A stretch of 64,000 nucleotides of DNA, from contig NZ_CP043732.1 in the NCBI RefSeq assembly GCF_014084045.1, positions 2,480,001 through 2,544,000 on the forward strand. Reading direction: 5' to 3'. Under the pieces are notes generated by a model. It was not told where the DNA came from and ran no database searches. It saw nothing but the letters and a program-made list of their open reading frames with translations. Positions 31,737-40,114 of the stretch are shown one piece after another. Each line of letters starts with the position of its first letter. Positions within the stretch are counted from its first letter, which is position 1. Source of the DNA: Microbacterium esteraromaticum (GTDB lineage Bacteria; Actinomycetota; Actinomycetes; Actinomycetales; Microbacteriaceae). The position numbers and the translations under genes were made by a program.

Positions 31737-31942
31737 CTGTTGGGATTCTGATCGTGTTGGCGATCATCGGCACATTGGCGTTGTCCGCGGTGCTCGGCGC
31801 GATTCTGCGCCGTTTCGATTCCTACACGCGGTGGGAGGCATTTGGGCTCGGTTTCGGGTTCCTGCTCATCGCGGTGGGCGTACTCGGAGTCGTCGGACTT
31901 CTTGTCGCCCTTGTGGTCGCGACATGGGGGACTCCGCTGTGA
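31733..31942 (+). CDS. small membrane protein with two helices
   Basis: The 69-residue product has two transmembrane segments (ILIVLAIIGTLALSAVLGAI and LLIAVGVLGVVGLLVALVV) flanking a short positive loop. It starts six nt after a 14-nt sequence also found before the HNH gene. Unknown function. Confidence 0.65.
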   Translation: MTVGILIVLAIIGTLALSAVLGAILRRFDSYTRWEAFGLGFGFLLIAVGVLGVVGLLVALVVATWGTPL

Positions 31943-32124
31943 CTGAGGATGACATTTTCGGGCTTGCGAAACAGTACCGGGAAACACGGGACGAAGCACC
32001 CGAACCGGAAGAAGCCACCTGCAGGGCATGCCTGTCACCGGGTTTCCACCCACCACACATGCCGTCACTGCACTGCGAACACAACGGGACGATCGCGCAC
32101 TGCACCTGTGCGCACTGCTGGTAG
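31939..32124 (+). CDS. small cysteine/histidine-rich protein
   Basis: Starts at GTG 31939 in a GTGA overlap; 61 residues. The second half has CRAC, HMPSLHC, HCTC and AHCW, a likely zinc-binding cluster. Unknown function. Confidence 0.6.
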   Translation: MTEDDIFGLAKQYRETRDEAPEPEEATCRACLSPGFHPPHMPSLHCEHNGTIAHCTCAHCW

Positions 32125-32132
32125 GAGACGTT

Positions 32133-32642
32133 ATGGACAAGTACGAAGCAAGCAACGGCATTTTGGTACACATCGATAACGATCTGTTCGTCCAGCGAGC
32201 GAGGAAAGACCTGCCCGTGCCCGTCGCGGGCGGTGAGTACATCCAGGCGCTGCGTGAGTTCTTCCGTGCTGAGCGTGACGAAGAGCTTGGACGGTGGAGG
32301 TGGAGCGAACGTCCGGAATTCGTTGTGCATCAGGGAGACGACATCCTCCTGGTCGTGAATGAGTTGACCGGAGAGTCAGTCAAGCGGAACGGCCTCTACG
32401 CACACGACGTTGCGGGCGATGCGGCAGCGGCGTATCGCGACGCCCACCCCGAGCCGAAGCCGTGGCACGACGCGAAGCCGCACGAGGTCTGGACGATCTC
32501 ACGAGGCCCAGACGACCGCTACTTCCCGTTCCGGGTTGTCGGGCGGCAGTTCATCTACGTCGACGACGAGACGCAGAAGTTCGCGATCAACGACGAACAG
32601 ATTCTCGACGCCGATCGCATCTACCCACCGAAGGAGTCGTGA
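32133..32642 (+). CDS. unknown phage protein
   Basis: Protein of 169 residues starting at ATG 32133 with GGAG upstream. It contains YIQALREFFRAERDEELGRW and a C-terminal PHEVWTISRGPDDRYFPF. No family recognised. TGATG overlap with the next gene. Confidence 0.65.
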   Translation: MDKYEASNGILVHIDNDLFVQRARKDLPVPVAGGEYIQALREFFRAERDEELGRWRWSERPEFVVHQGDDILLVVNELTGESVKRNGLYAHDVAGDAAAAYRDAHPEPKPWHDAKPHEVWTISRGPDDRYFPFRVVGRQFIYVDDETQKFAINDEQILDADRIYPPKES

Positions 32643-32809
32643 TGCCTCGGTCGATTGAGCAGTTGGAGAAGCGGTTGCAGATCGAACAGGACGCCCTCGC
32701 ACGGGCCGACCTGTTCGGGAACCAGATAGCACAAGCCCTCTACCGGGAGGGTGTCGCACGTGCACAGGCCGCGTTGGATGCCGCACGCAGGAGAGCGGGG
32801 GAGTTCTGA
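32642..32809 (+). CDS. small helical phage protein
   Basis: The 55-residue frame starts in the previous stop (TGATG) and is almost entirely predicted helix (SIEQLEKRLQIEQDALARAD). Unknown function. Confidence 0.6.
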   Translation: MPRSIEQLEKRLQIEQDALARADLFGNQIAQALYREGVARAQAALDAARRRAGEF

Positions 32810-32955
32810 TGCGCGCCCGTGTTCGTCGTGATGGCGGTTGGTGGCACGTCACCTACAACAACGAACCCCGCGGCCGCATGCGCTACTGGCGTGACGCTAT
32901 CCGCCACGCCAACACCGTCGCCGCGTTGATGCGAAGAGGAGAACCAACAGCATGA
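32809..32955 (+). CDS. small basic phage protein
   Basis: Protein of 48 residues, starting in a TGATG overlap and ending in an ATGA overlap with the RecE-like gene. Arginine- and tryptophan-rich (MRARVRRDGGWWHVTY start). Unknown function. Confidence 0.55.
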   Translation: MRARVRRDGGWWHVTYNNEPRGRMRYWRDAIRHANTVAALMRRGEPTA

Positions 32956-33767
32956 GCATCCACATGGCGATGCCTGAGAGCGAATATCACTCGCGGAAGG
33001 AACTCTCGAGCACGGGTGCCAGGCGTCTTCTCGACTCGCCGGCCAGATACCGGTATTGGGAAGACCACCCGCAACCACCCAAAGCCGCATTCGACCTCGG
33101 GTCGGCAGCGCACACGAAGATCCTCGGCGTTGGGGCGAACATCGTCGAGTACCCGGCCGAGCATCTGACCGCATCGGGGAACGTGTCGACGAGCAAAGCA
33201 ACCGTGGCGTGGGAGAAGGAACAGCGTGCATCTGGACTCATCCCCATCACCTCGAAAGACGCACGCCGAGTCGACGCGATGGCAGAAGCGGTACTCGCCG
33301 ATCCCGATGCCAGGCCGGTGCTCGAATCGATCCACGGCCGGGAGGTATCGATCATCCAGGACGTTGACGGGGTGCCGTCACGGTCCCGGTTCGACCTCTA
33401 CGGCGACGGGCGGGGTGGGGATCTGAAAACCGCCCCTGATGCTTCACCCGCCGGATTCAACCGGTCGATTGCAAAGTGGGGCTACCACATCCAGTTCGCG
33501 TTCTACGACGACACCCACAGGGCTGAAACGGGCGGCGTGTTGGAGTCGTTCAAGTTCATTGTCGTGGAGAACTCGGAACCTCATTTGGTCGGAACGTACG
33601 ACATGGATTTCATGTGGCAAGACCTGGGGTATCGAGCGGCAAAGAAGGCGCGCGAGCTGTATCACCGTTGCGTCGAAACGAACACCTGGCCCGGCTATGG
33701 GGCCGCTACCCTCACCGCACCCGCATGGGCTGTGTTCGAGGGCGAAGACGAGGAGATCAAGATATGA
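32952..33767 (+). CDS. RecE-like PD-(D/E)XK exonuclease
   Basis: Nuclease of 271 residues. The N-terminal MPESEYHSRKELSSTGARRL and AFDLGSAAHTKIL are typical of the phage DUF3799/RecE group; the catalytic core is SRSRFDLYGDGRGGDLKTA (D...DLK) followed by YHIQFAFYD. It would resect dsDNA ends for single-strand annealing recombination. Overlaps an HNH gene by 4 nt. Confidence 0.82.
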   Translation: MSIHMAMPESEYHSRKELSSTGARRLLDSPARYRYWEDHPQPPKAAFDLGSAAHTKILGVGANIVEYPAEHLTASGNVSTSKATVAWEKEQRASGLIPITSKDARRVDAMAEAVLADPDARPVLESIHGREVSIIQDVDGVPSRSRFDLYGDGRGGDLKTAPDASPAGFNRSIAKWGYHIQFAFYDDTHRAETGGVLESFKFIVVENSEPHLVGTYDMDFMWQDLGYRAAKKARELYHRCVETNTWPGYGAATLTAPAWAVFEGEDEEIKI

Positions 33768-34351
33768 CTGTTCTCTGCAAGTACCCCGGCTGTGATATGC
33801 CGAAGGGAAAGGCCCTGGGGTGGTGCAACGCGCACTACACCCGGAACGCAAAAGGTCGCGACATGGCCCCGCCCGTGAGGAAGCACAACGCCACCGACGA
33901 GGAGCGGTTCTGGTCGAAGGTTGACAAGGCTGGAACCTGCTGGATCTGGACAGCCGCACTCCAGAACACGGGCGGATACGGAGTCTTCCGCATCAACAGC
34001 CGCAACATGGTCGCCCACCGGGTCTCATACATGTGGGCACACGGGCCGATTCCTAAGGGCTACGAGGTAGACCACACATGTTTCAACCGCTCCTGTGTGA
34101 AACCCGACCACCTGCGCCTGCTGACCCACCAGGAGAACGGCCAGAACCGGGCAGGCGCGAACATCAACAGTAGGTCGGGAGTCCGCGGCGTCTACTGGTC
34201 ACAGAACCAGTGGATTGCGCGTGCGTGTATCGGCCCAGTCACACACGAGGTCGGCAGGTTCGACAACCTCGCCGACGCGGAGAAAGCGATGATCGCGTGG
34301 CGTCACCAGCACATGCCTGTATCGCTCAGGGACAGAAGGAAGGCGGCGTGA
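33764..34351 (+). CDS. HNH endonuclease (second)
   Basis: Protein of 195 residues: an N-terminal zinc-ribbon-like CKYPGCDMPKGKALGWCNAH, then EERFWSKVDKAGTCWIWTAA and HNH core EVDHTCFNRSCVKPDHLRLL, then an AP2-like VRGVYWSQNQWIARA. It sits between the recE-like gene and its partner, joined to both by overlaps, as expected for an intron-less homing endonuclease insertion. Confidence 0.88.
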   Translation: MTVLCKYPGCDMPKGKALGWCNAHYTRNAKGRDMAPPVRKHNATDEERFWSKVDKAGTCWIWTAALQNTGGYGVFRINSRNMVAHRVSYMWAHGPIPKGYEVDHTCFNRSCVKPDHLRLLTHQENGQNRAGANINSRSGVRGVYWSQNQWIARACIGPVTHEVGRFDNLADAEKAMIAWRHQHMPVSLRDRRKAA

Positions 34352-34902
34352 CCGTGAACATCTCGGAAACCATCACCCCGAACAGTCAGCAGGTGAATGC
34401 CGAAGACCTTATCGGTGGCCCGGTCACGGTAACGGTCACGGGTGTGGAGAAGGGGACGGCAGAGCAGCCAATCTTCATCCACTTGGCAGAGTTTGAGGGC
34501 CGCACGTTCCGGCCGGCTAAGACGGTACGGCGGATCATTGTCGCAGCTTGGGGGCCGGAAGCCGCAACGTACACCGGTCGGCGGCTCACGATTTACAACG
34601 ATCCGACAGTGAAGTGGGCGGGCCAGGAGATCGGCGGGGTGCGGATCTCGCACATGTCCCACATCGACAAGCCGTTGAGCGTGCTGCTCAGCGTGTCTCG
34701 AGGGAAGCGCCAGGAGTTCACCGTGCAGCCCCTCAAGCCGGAGTTCGATGAGTCGGCGGTGGTGGATGCGTTGGCGAACATCAACGGCGCCGAATCCATC
34801 CCCGCCCTCAAGACCGCGTGGGAGTTGGCGGGTGTGAAGGGTGCGCAGAAACACCCTGACGTGATCGAAGCAACCAACAAACGGAAGGCGGAACTTACAT
34901 GA
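34348..34902 (+). CDS. phage recombination-associated protein of unknown activity
   Basis: Protein of 184 residues from GTG 34348. VNAEDLIGGPVTVTVTGVEK, then RLTIYNDPTVKW and GGVRISHMSHIDKPL is a pattern I associate with proteins encoded beside RecE-type nucleases in actinophages. It may serve as an annealing or ssDNA-binding partner, but no RecT/Erf signature is visible. Confidence 0.6.
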   Translation: MTVNISETITPNSQQVNAEDLIGGPVTVTVTGVEKGTAEQPIFIHLAEFEGRTFRPAKTVRRIIVAAWGPEAATYTGRRLTIYNDPTVKWAGQEIGGVRISHMSHIDKPLSVLLSVSRGKRQEFTVQPLKPEFDESAVVDALANINGAESIPALKTAWELAGVKGAQKHPDVIEATNKRKAELT

Positions 34903-35060
34903 CTTCGGTTGTTGATGTTGCGAAGGCCATGTACGAAGCCCCGTACCCGGGCGAGGACGTGCGTCCAACATGGCCACCGTCCCACCCGGACGACTACGCG
35001 TGGTGGATCAGCCGCGCACGGATCGCTGTGGATGAGATCACACGGCAACGAACCCCATGA
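34899..35060 (+). CDS. small phage protein
   Basis: The 53-residue frame starts in an ATGA overlap with the previous gene. It contains YEAPYPGEDVRPTWPPSHPD, DDYAWWISRARI. Unknown function. Confidence 0.6.
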   Translation: MTSVVDVAKAMYEAPYPGEDVRPTWPPSHPDDYAWWISRARIAVDEITRQRTP

Positions 35061-35127
35061 CCCCTGATTTTGAGGGCCGTTCTCACATCGAGAGCGGCCC
35101 TCTTCACATACCCAAGGAGAAACCCGA

Positions 35128-35766
35128 ATGAGCGGCTTGTTCGTCATGGATTCCCGGAAGGATTCCACCGGGGTGGAATGGTACGTCGGCTCAGCTGATG
35201 ACGCCAACCCGCTCCTGTCGCAATATCACTACCTGGGACCACTCGCATCGGGTGGGCACGAACTGATCGTGACCGGCGAGAGGGACGGCCTTGTGGTCGC
35301 GGCTCAGGTCTGGCGCACGCCCACATCGAGACATCTCCCTGCTGACGGAACCTGGCTTGAGCTTTCCAGATGGTGCCTGACGCCCGAGTCGGGGGAGAAC
35401 GCCGGCTCTAGGCAACATCGCCAAGCGGTGCGGTCTATACGCGAACGACTGCCCGCGGTAACGACACTCGTGTCGTACTCAGACCCCGGCCATGGCCACA
35501 CAGGCGCACTGTATCGCGCCTGCAACTGGCAGTGGTGGCCGACGTGGCTGAGATTGCGCACACCGCCTTCTGGCAACGGCGCTTGGGTGCCAGGAGAACC
35601 GCAACAGACGAAAGACCGATGGGTGTTCCCGTTACGCCCCGACGCTCGCCGTGAGCCCGTTCTGCGCATCGACGACACCGCGGCGATGAAGCACTGGGCC
35701 AGAAGTGCACCCGAAACCGAGAAGAGGTGGGCGCGATCCCACCCCCAACTCAAGGAATTGATATGA
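35128..35766 (+). CDS. Mom-like DNA-modification protein (GNAT-like fold)
   Basis: Protein of 212 residues with AAGGAG upstream of ATG 35128. Landmarks of the Mu Mom family are YHYLG at 33-37, LELSRWCLTPESGENAGS at about 77-94 and SYSDPGHGHTGALYRACNW at 116-134. Mu Mom converts adenine in DNA to a carbamoylmethyl form, making phage DNA resistant to many restriction enzymes. That activity is inferred. A beta-class methyltransferase lies 1.5 kb downstream in the same operon. No Com-like translational activator is recognised. Confidence 0.72.
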   Translation: MSGLFVMDSRKDSTGVEWYVGSADDANPLLSQYHYLGPLASGGHELIVTGERDGLVVAAQVWRTPTSRHLPADGTWLELSRWCLTPESGENAGSRQHRQAVRSIRERLPAVTTLVSYSDPGHGHTGALYRACNWQWWPTWLRLRTPPSGNGAWVPGEPQQTKDRWVFPLRPDARREPVLRIDDTAAMKHWARSAPETEKRWARSHPQLKELI

Positions 35767-36119
35767 ACCCGCACACCCTCCACCACGTCGACGACCCGGA
35801 CACGTCACGCACCGCTGCGATCAACCTGTCCGGCACTGCAACCGAAAAAGTCATGCATGTGCTCGTCGACATGCTCGCCGAACACGGACCCATGACACCC
35901 GCCGAACTCGAACACCGCTACTTCCAGAACCGTGAACGTTGGGGGTGGCCGGTGGTGGCGTTCTACAGCATCCACCGCCGCGTATCCCAGATGAAGAAGC
36001 ATGTGGGATGCTTGATCGCGGTTGGCAGGAGAGACGGCGCACAGTTACTCAACCTCGCCGACAACCCAACACAGGCGCACTTGGATATCTCGGACTACAT
36101 GCGCAAGGACGCAGCATGA
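35763..36119 (+). CDS. winged-helix-like phage protein
   Basis: Protein of 118 residues in an ATGA overlap. DPDTSRTAAINLSGTATEKV, then GPMTPAELEHRYFQNRERWG and HRRVSQMKKHV looks like a small winged helix, as in phage regulators placed before RusA. Function unknown. Confidence 0.6.
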   Translation: MNPHTLHHVDDPDTSRTAAINLSGTATEKVMHVLVDMLAEHGPMTPAELEHRYFQNRERWGWPVVAFYSIHRRVSQMKKHVGCLIAVGRRDGAQLLNLADNPTQAHLDISDYMRKDAA

Positions 36120-36469
36120 CCGTCCTGACGTTCGACTGGCCCAAGCCGCCACTGAACGCGAACCAGCGCCTGCACTGGGCGAAGAAAGCCAACCTGACCC
36201 GCCTGGTTCGCAACTCGACTGCGATCCGCGCCTTCCACCTGGGCACCGCCGAACACATCACCGTGCAGCTCACATGGGTCGTCACGGACAAACGGCGGCG
36301 GGACAGCGACAACATCTACCCCACGTTCAAAGCCATGTGCGACGGGCTCGTAGACGCCGGGATTGTCCCCGACGACACCCCCGAATACATGGACAAGCGC
36401 GCACCCTTCATCCGGCACGAACCGGGCGGAACAGCGCACCTCGAACTCGAAGTGACGGTGACGACATGA
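36116..36469 (+). CDS. RusA-family Holliday junction resolvase
   Basis: Protein of 117 residues. KPPLNANQRLHWAKKA at the N-terminus and the acidic metal site RRRDSDNIYPTFKAMCDGL with AGIVPDDTPEYM match RusA. Resolves recombination intermediates during phage replication; fits with the RecE-like nuclease upstream. Confidence 0.88.
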   Translation: MTVLTFDWPKPPLNANQRLHWAKKANLTRLVRNSTAIRAFHLGTAEHITVQLTWVVTDKRRRDSDNIYPTFKAMCDGLVDAGIVPDDTPEYMDKRAPFIRHEPGGTAHLELEVTVTT

Positions 36470-37086
36470 CATCCGAAAAGTCCTGCGCCTGCTGCCAGGC
36501 GACGCTCACATCGGTCCAGATCGCGCGAGAGCTCACCTTCTGCTCGAAGTCCTGCGCGATCCGCTCGCGGTCAGCGCGCTTCCGCGGGGAGATGTGCGAA
36601 GCGGACGGCTGCGAACGATATGCGCTAGCCCGCGGATACTGCGGCAAGCACTACCAGCGGCTTCGATCGACCGGGAAGGCAACCGCCGCGGAGCCGTGGC
36701 GGGACCAAACAGAGGAAGAGCGCTTCTGGTCAAAGGTGTCGATCGGGGCGCCGAACGAATGCTGGGAGTGGCAGGGAGAGCGCAACAACAAGGGATACGG
36801 GCGCTTCGCGATCTACGACCACCCAAAGCGAACCCGCAGGCTCGCCCACCGCTATGCCCTCGCCACCACAACCACGGTCGATGCCTGCCAGCTCGTGCTG
36901 CACGCGTGCGACAACCCGCCGTGCTGCAACCCCAACCACCTGAGAGTCGGCACGCAGCTAGAGAACATGCGTGACGCGCTGGCCAAGGGGCGGATGAACA
37001 TGAGCGGCCTCGAGCTCGCGCCCAGTCGTGGGACGACGAAACCGGAGCGGGCGCGGATTCGTGCCGCCATGAAAGGAACACCATGA
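36466..37086 (+). CDS. HNH endonuclease (third), zinc-ribbon N-terminus
   Basis: Protein of 206 residues: CACCQATL and CSKSC zinc-ribbon, CEADGCERYALARGYCGKHY, then EERFWSKVSIGAPNECWEW and the HNH-like VLHACDNPPCCNPNHLRVGT. It joins neighbours by overlaps. Likely another homing-type insertion. Confidence 0.85.
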   Translation: MTSEKSCACCQATLTSVQIARELTFCSKSCAIRSRSARFRGEMCEADGCERYALARGYCGKHYQRLRSTGKATAAEPWRDQTEEERFWSKVSIGAPNECWEWQGERNNKGYGRFAIYDHPKRTRRLAHRYALATTTTVDACQLVLHACDNPPCCNPNHLRVGTQLENMRDALAKGRMNMSGLELAPSRGTTKPERARIRAAMKGTP

Positions 37087-37235
37087 GCGCCAATGCAGGC
37101 ACCCCAAGCCCATCCACCTACGCCCGCGAATATCCCGTTTGCGGGCGTTGCGCATCCTGCCATCCAGGCAAGTCCTTCGGGGGCGACTGGTGGTGCAAGA
37201 AGCCCGAGTGCACATGCCACAGGAGAGACACATGA
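37083..37235 (+). CDS. small zinc-ribbon-like protein
   Basis: The 50-residue product has C-x2-C-x2-C (VCGRCASCHPG) and a later WWCKKPECTCH. It links the HNH gene and the methyltransferase by overlaps on both sides. Unknown function. Confidence 0.6.
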   Translation: MSANAGTPSPSTYAREYPVCGRCASCHPGKSFGGDWWCKKPECTCHRRDT

Positions 37236-38098
37236 GCATCTACTACGACAGCAGCGATGTGCAGCTACACCACGGTGATGCACTCGAAGTCGCCCGAACT
37301 CTCCCCGATGGAATGGCTCGCACGATCGTCACTTCCCCGCCGTACTACGGGCTACGCGACTACGGCGAGGACGGTCAGATCGGGGCAGAGGCATCCGTGG
37401 GCGAATACGTGGCTCGGATGGTTGAGGTGTTCCGAGAGCTGCGGCGCGTGCTTGCAGATGACGGGACGTTTTGGCTGAACATCGGAGACAGCTACCTGAG
37501 TGACGGCTTAGCCGGCGTGCCATGGCGGCTGGCCCTCGCGCTCAAGGAAGACGGGTGGTCCCTTCGGGCGGACGTCATATGGCACAAGCCAAAAGTGCTG
37601 CCCGAATCGATCAAGAATCGCCCGACCCGATCACATGAACACATCTTCATGTTCGCCAAGGTCAACTCGGGTTATTTCTACGACCACGAGTCCGTCCGGG
37701 AGGCCGGGGCGGAAGCGTCTACTCGGCGGTACGAGGCGGGATTTGGTGGCGATAAGGCGACGGCCCTGCGCGCGGCGGGTATCCGCATAGCGGTGGAGGG
37801 CAAGCGCGAATACGACGGCATGCGGAGTCTGCGTGACGTGTGGTCAGTGTCTCCGGTTTCGTTTCCGGGCGCTCATTTTGCAACGTATCCGCCCGACCTG
37901 ATCCGGCCCTGCATACGTGCCGGGTCTGAACCTGGCGACATCGTGCTTGACCCTTTCAGCGGCTCCGGAACAACTGGGGCCGTTGCCACTTTCGAGGGCA
38001 GGAGATATGTCGGTATCGACCTGAATCGGGAGTACCTGGATCTGTCGCTGCGGACGCGTTTCCAGCAGCCCGCGTTGCCGTGGGGAGAAGCGTCATGA
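37232..38098 (+). CDS. site-specific DNA methyltransferase, beta class
   Basis: Protein of 288 residues. Catalytic motif IV TSPPYYGLRDYG is at 34-45 and the SAM motif I DPFSGSGTTGAVATFEGRRY is near the C-terminus; this order defines beta-class N6-adenine/N4-cytosine enzymes. DVWSVSPVSFPGAHFATYP is typical of the phage group. No restriction enzyme partner is adjacent, so it is a solitary methyltransferase that may protect phage DNA or regulate genes. Confidence 0.92.
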   Translation: MSIYYDSSDVQLHHGDALEVARTLPDGMARTIVTSPPYYGLRDYGEDGQIGAEASVGEYVARMVEVFRELRRVLADDGTFWLNIGDSYLSDGLAGVPWRLALALKEDGWSLRADVIWHKPKVLPESIKNRPTRSHEHIFMFAKVNSGYFYDHESVREAGAEASTRRYEAGFGGDKATALRAAGIRIAVEGKREYDGMRSLRDVWSVSPVSFPGAHFATYPPDLIRPCIRAGSEPGDIVLDPFSGSGTTGAVATFEGRRYVGIDLNREYLDLSLRTRFQQPALPWGEAS

Positions 38099-38478
38099 TC
38101 GGTCAGCGTCCACCGAAGCAGCCGAAGAAGATCCCCGCCCGCAACGAGGCAACGGTGAAGGCGCGTTCGGGCGGGATGTGCGAGTCGTGTGGGCGCGCAA
38201 CAGCGTCGAACATTCACCACCGGCAGTACCTCAGCAGGGGCGGCACTCACGACGTTCACAACCTGATCCACCTGTGCGGGATGGGCAACGTGAACGGCTG
38301 TCACGGTCGCGCCCATAAGGACGGGGAACGGGAAGGGCTCGCGATCGGCCGCGGGTACAGGTCAGAGCTCATGCCCGTCCTGTACCGGGACGCGTGGGTG
38401 CTGCTTGACGATGACGGCGGTATGAGGTTCCTGAACGAATCGACCGCACAACTACTTATGAATGGAGAAGCAGAGTGA
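38095..38478 (+). CDS. HNH endonuclease (fourth)
   Basis: Protein of 127 residues with RSGGMCESCGRATASNIHHR, then LSRGGTHDVHNLIHLCGMGN and NGCHGRAHKDG, a classic zinc-linked HNH layout. Could be a homing enzyme or a recombination/packaging nuclease. ATGA overlap with the methyltransferase. Confidence 0.87.
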   Translation: MIGQRPPKQPKKIPARNEATVKARSGGMCESCGRATASNIHHRQYLSRGGTHDVHNLIHLCGMGNVNGCHGRAHKDGEREGLAIGRGYRSELMPVLYRDAWVLLDDDGGMRFLNESTAQLLMNGEAE

Positions 38479-38753
38479 ACATTGACGTGCTCGCACAGAT
38501 GGATGATGAGGCGTTTGATGACGCCGTGATGCAGGCATTCAAACGACGTGACGATTTCCCGGAGTGGTGGCGTGCCGTGTTGCACCCTGACCTGATTGAC
38601 GACACGGAGGAATCACTTCGTCGGACGTTGGGGCGGGCTGAGGGGCAGGCTGCTGACCCGTCCCGTTACCCGCAGGCCGCATCGTTCGTGTTGAAACTCA
38701 GACGCAACGCGCTACCTGAGGTCGCACTCGCACGCGCCTGCATGGAGGACTGA
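38475..38753 (+). CDS. unknown phage protein
   Basis: Protein of 92 residues from GTG 38475 (GTGA overlap). AFDDAVMQAFKRRDDFPEWW and a C-terminal AASFVLKLRRNALPEV are visible; no family recognised. Position just before the replication gene suggests a replication role. Confidence 0.6.
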   Translation: MNIDVLAQMDDEAFDDAVMQAFKRRDDFPEWWRAVLHPDLIDDTEESLRRTLGRAEGQAADPSRYPQAASFVLKLRRNALPEVALARACMED

Positions 38754-38759
38754 TGCGCG

Positions 38760-39485
38760 ATGGCTAAAGACGAACGCCTGTACATGACGTTCCCTATCGA
38801 CTTCCACCGGCATCCGAAGGTTGTTCGGCTGCCCGTTGAGGTTCGGTGGACGTTCGTGGAGATGGTGGCCGAGTCGCGGATCGCTGATGATGACGGGATC
38901 ATCCCGGCTGAGCATGCGGAGTTCATGTGGCCGAAGGATCACCTGGATGCGCTGGTTGGGTCGCATCCGACGCGTCCTCTGGTGGTTCGTGACGGTGATT
39001 TCTATGTGCTTAGGGAGTATGCGAAGCATCAGCAGACTCGTGCTGAGCGTGAGGCGTTGGCTACTAAGCGGGCCGAGGCTGGGCGTAAGGGCGGGCTTGC
39101 CAAGAGCCAAGCAAGTGCTAGCAGCGGCTTAGCCGATGGTGGCAAACCTAAGCACAGTCAGAGTCAGAGTCAGAGTCACAAGACTTCTACTTACGTTACA
39201 GAGAGTCAGTCACTAGATAACCGTGCGCGCGAAACGACGGACGAGCTATCAGCTGTGCAAAAGAGCATGGCCGCAAGGGCTGGCCTGGATGTGGAGCGCA
39301 TCAGCGGGAAGGTGCGCGACCAACTCGGCATCGACCTGAGCCTGGTGAACGCGCTCGCTCTCGGCAACCACATTCTCAGCAAGAGAGCCACCTCGCCCGA
39401 TAAACCGACCGGGTACGTGCTGTCATCGATCACCCGCAACCCGGCAGAGATCGCGAAGCACCTTTACGACGCAGGACTCACCTGA
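38760..39485 (+). CDS. phage replication-initiation-like protein
   Basis: Protein of 241 residues. The N-terminal DERLYMTFPIDFHRHPKVVR followed by a winged-helix region and LREYAKHQQTRAEREAL resembles actinophage/Firmicute replisome organisers. A linker contains SQSQSQSH encoded by AGTCAG repeats near 39160. The C-terminal half (PTGYVLSSITRNPAEIAKH) may recruit helicase. No origin repeats were seen inside the gene. Confidence 0.65.
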   Translation: MAKDERLYMTFPIDFHRHPKVVRLPVEVRWTFVEMVAESRIADDDGIIPAEHAEFMWPKDHLDALVGSHPTRPLVVRDGDFYVLREYAKHQQTRAEREALATKRAEAGRKGGLAKSQASASSGLADGGKPKHSQSQSQSHKTSTYVTESQSLDNRARETTDELSAVQKSMAARAGLDVERISGKVRDQLGIDLSLVNALALGNHILSKRATSPDKPTGYVLSSITRNPAEIAKHLYDAGLT

Positions 39486-39499
39486 CGTCACTAGTCCAC

Positions 39500-39528
39500 A
39501 GGCCGCTACCCGCTCAGGGGAGCGGCCT
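39500..39528 (+). terminator. hairpin after the replication gene
   Basis: AGGCCGCT (39500-39507) pairs with 39521-39528, with an inner CCC/GGG pair extending the stem; followed by TCGTC rather than a T-run. Confidence 0.5.
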
Positions 39529-39546
39529 TCGTCATGGAGAGAAATC

Positions 39547-39906
39547 ATGCAAGTCACATTCGACAACCGTGTGTGGGGGAGACTCGCCACCCTCGCAGAC
39601 ACCAAAGGCGTCAGCATCTCAGAACTGATCGCCCAAACCGCGGAACGACTCGTACCCGGGGCAACCCGGAAACCTGACGTCGCAAAGGAAACCCGGTACA
39701 CGGAGATCCGCATCTCCCGGGAAACGCACCGGAGGCGCCTCATCGCGGAGGTGTTGCGTCTACGGGGGCACGGGCACACGGTGCAGGCCATCGCGGACAT
39801 CACCGGGTATTCAAAAACGTACGTGTCGAAGATTCTCTGCGACAACGGGGCACGCACATGGAACCGGTCAGACGCCGGGAACACCAACCGAAAGGAAGCA
39901 GCATGA
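39547..39906 (+). CDS. helix-turn-helix DNA-binding protein
   Basis: Protein of 119 residues. The N-terminus [20 protein letters not shown] looks like a ribbon-helix-helix, and the C-terminus [20 protein letters not shown] is a clear HTH. Candidate middle/late regulator or resolvase-like DNA-binding protein. Starts a new cluster after a hairpin. Confidence 0.7.
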   Translation: MQVTFDNRVWGRLATLADTKGVSISELIAQTAERLVPGATRKPDVAKETRYTEIRISRETHRRRLIAEVLRLRGHGHTVQAIADITGYSKTYVSKILCDNGARTWNRSDAGNTNRKEAA

Positions 39907-40112
39907 GCACGATCATCTACGAGCCGGAGCCGCGCTACGTGGTCGAGACAGCGAACGCCCTCAGCGGCGTCACTGGCATCCGACTGCGAGGGGCGTGGAA
40001 CTTCGAGCACGCGTTCCACGCACTGGAGGACGCAACTGCCCATGCCGACCGGCTGGCAGAGGACAACGAGCATGTGCGCGTCATCGACCGCGCCGAGAAC
40101 GAGGAGAACTGA
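39903..40112 (+). CDS. small phage protein
   Basis: The 69-residue product ([20 protein letters not shown] start) begins in an ATGA overlap and has an acidic helical C-terminus. Unknown function. Confidence 0.6.
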   Translation: MSTIIYEPEPRYVVETANALSGVTGIRLRGAWNFEHAFHALEDATAHADRLAEDNEHVRVIDRAENEEN

Positions 40113-40114
40113 TT

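Noticed and set aside
39155..39181. AGTCAG repeats as a replication origin (iterons)
   Set aside because: The repeats are short, inside a Ser/Gln linker of the coding frame, and lack the spacing and AT-rich flank expected of iterons.
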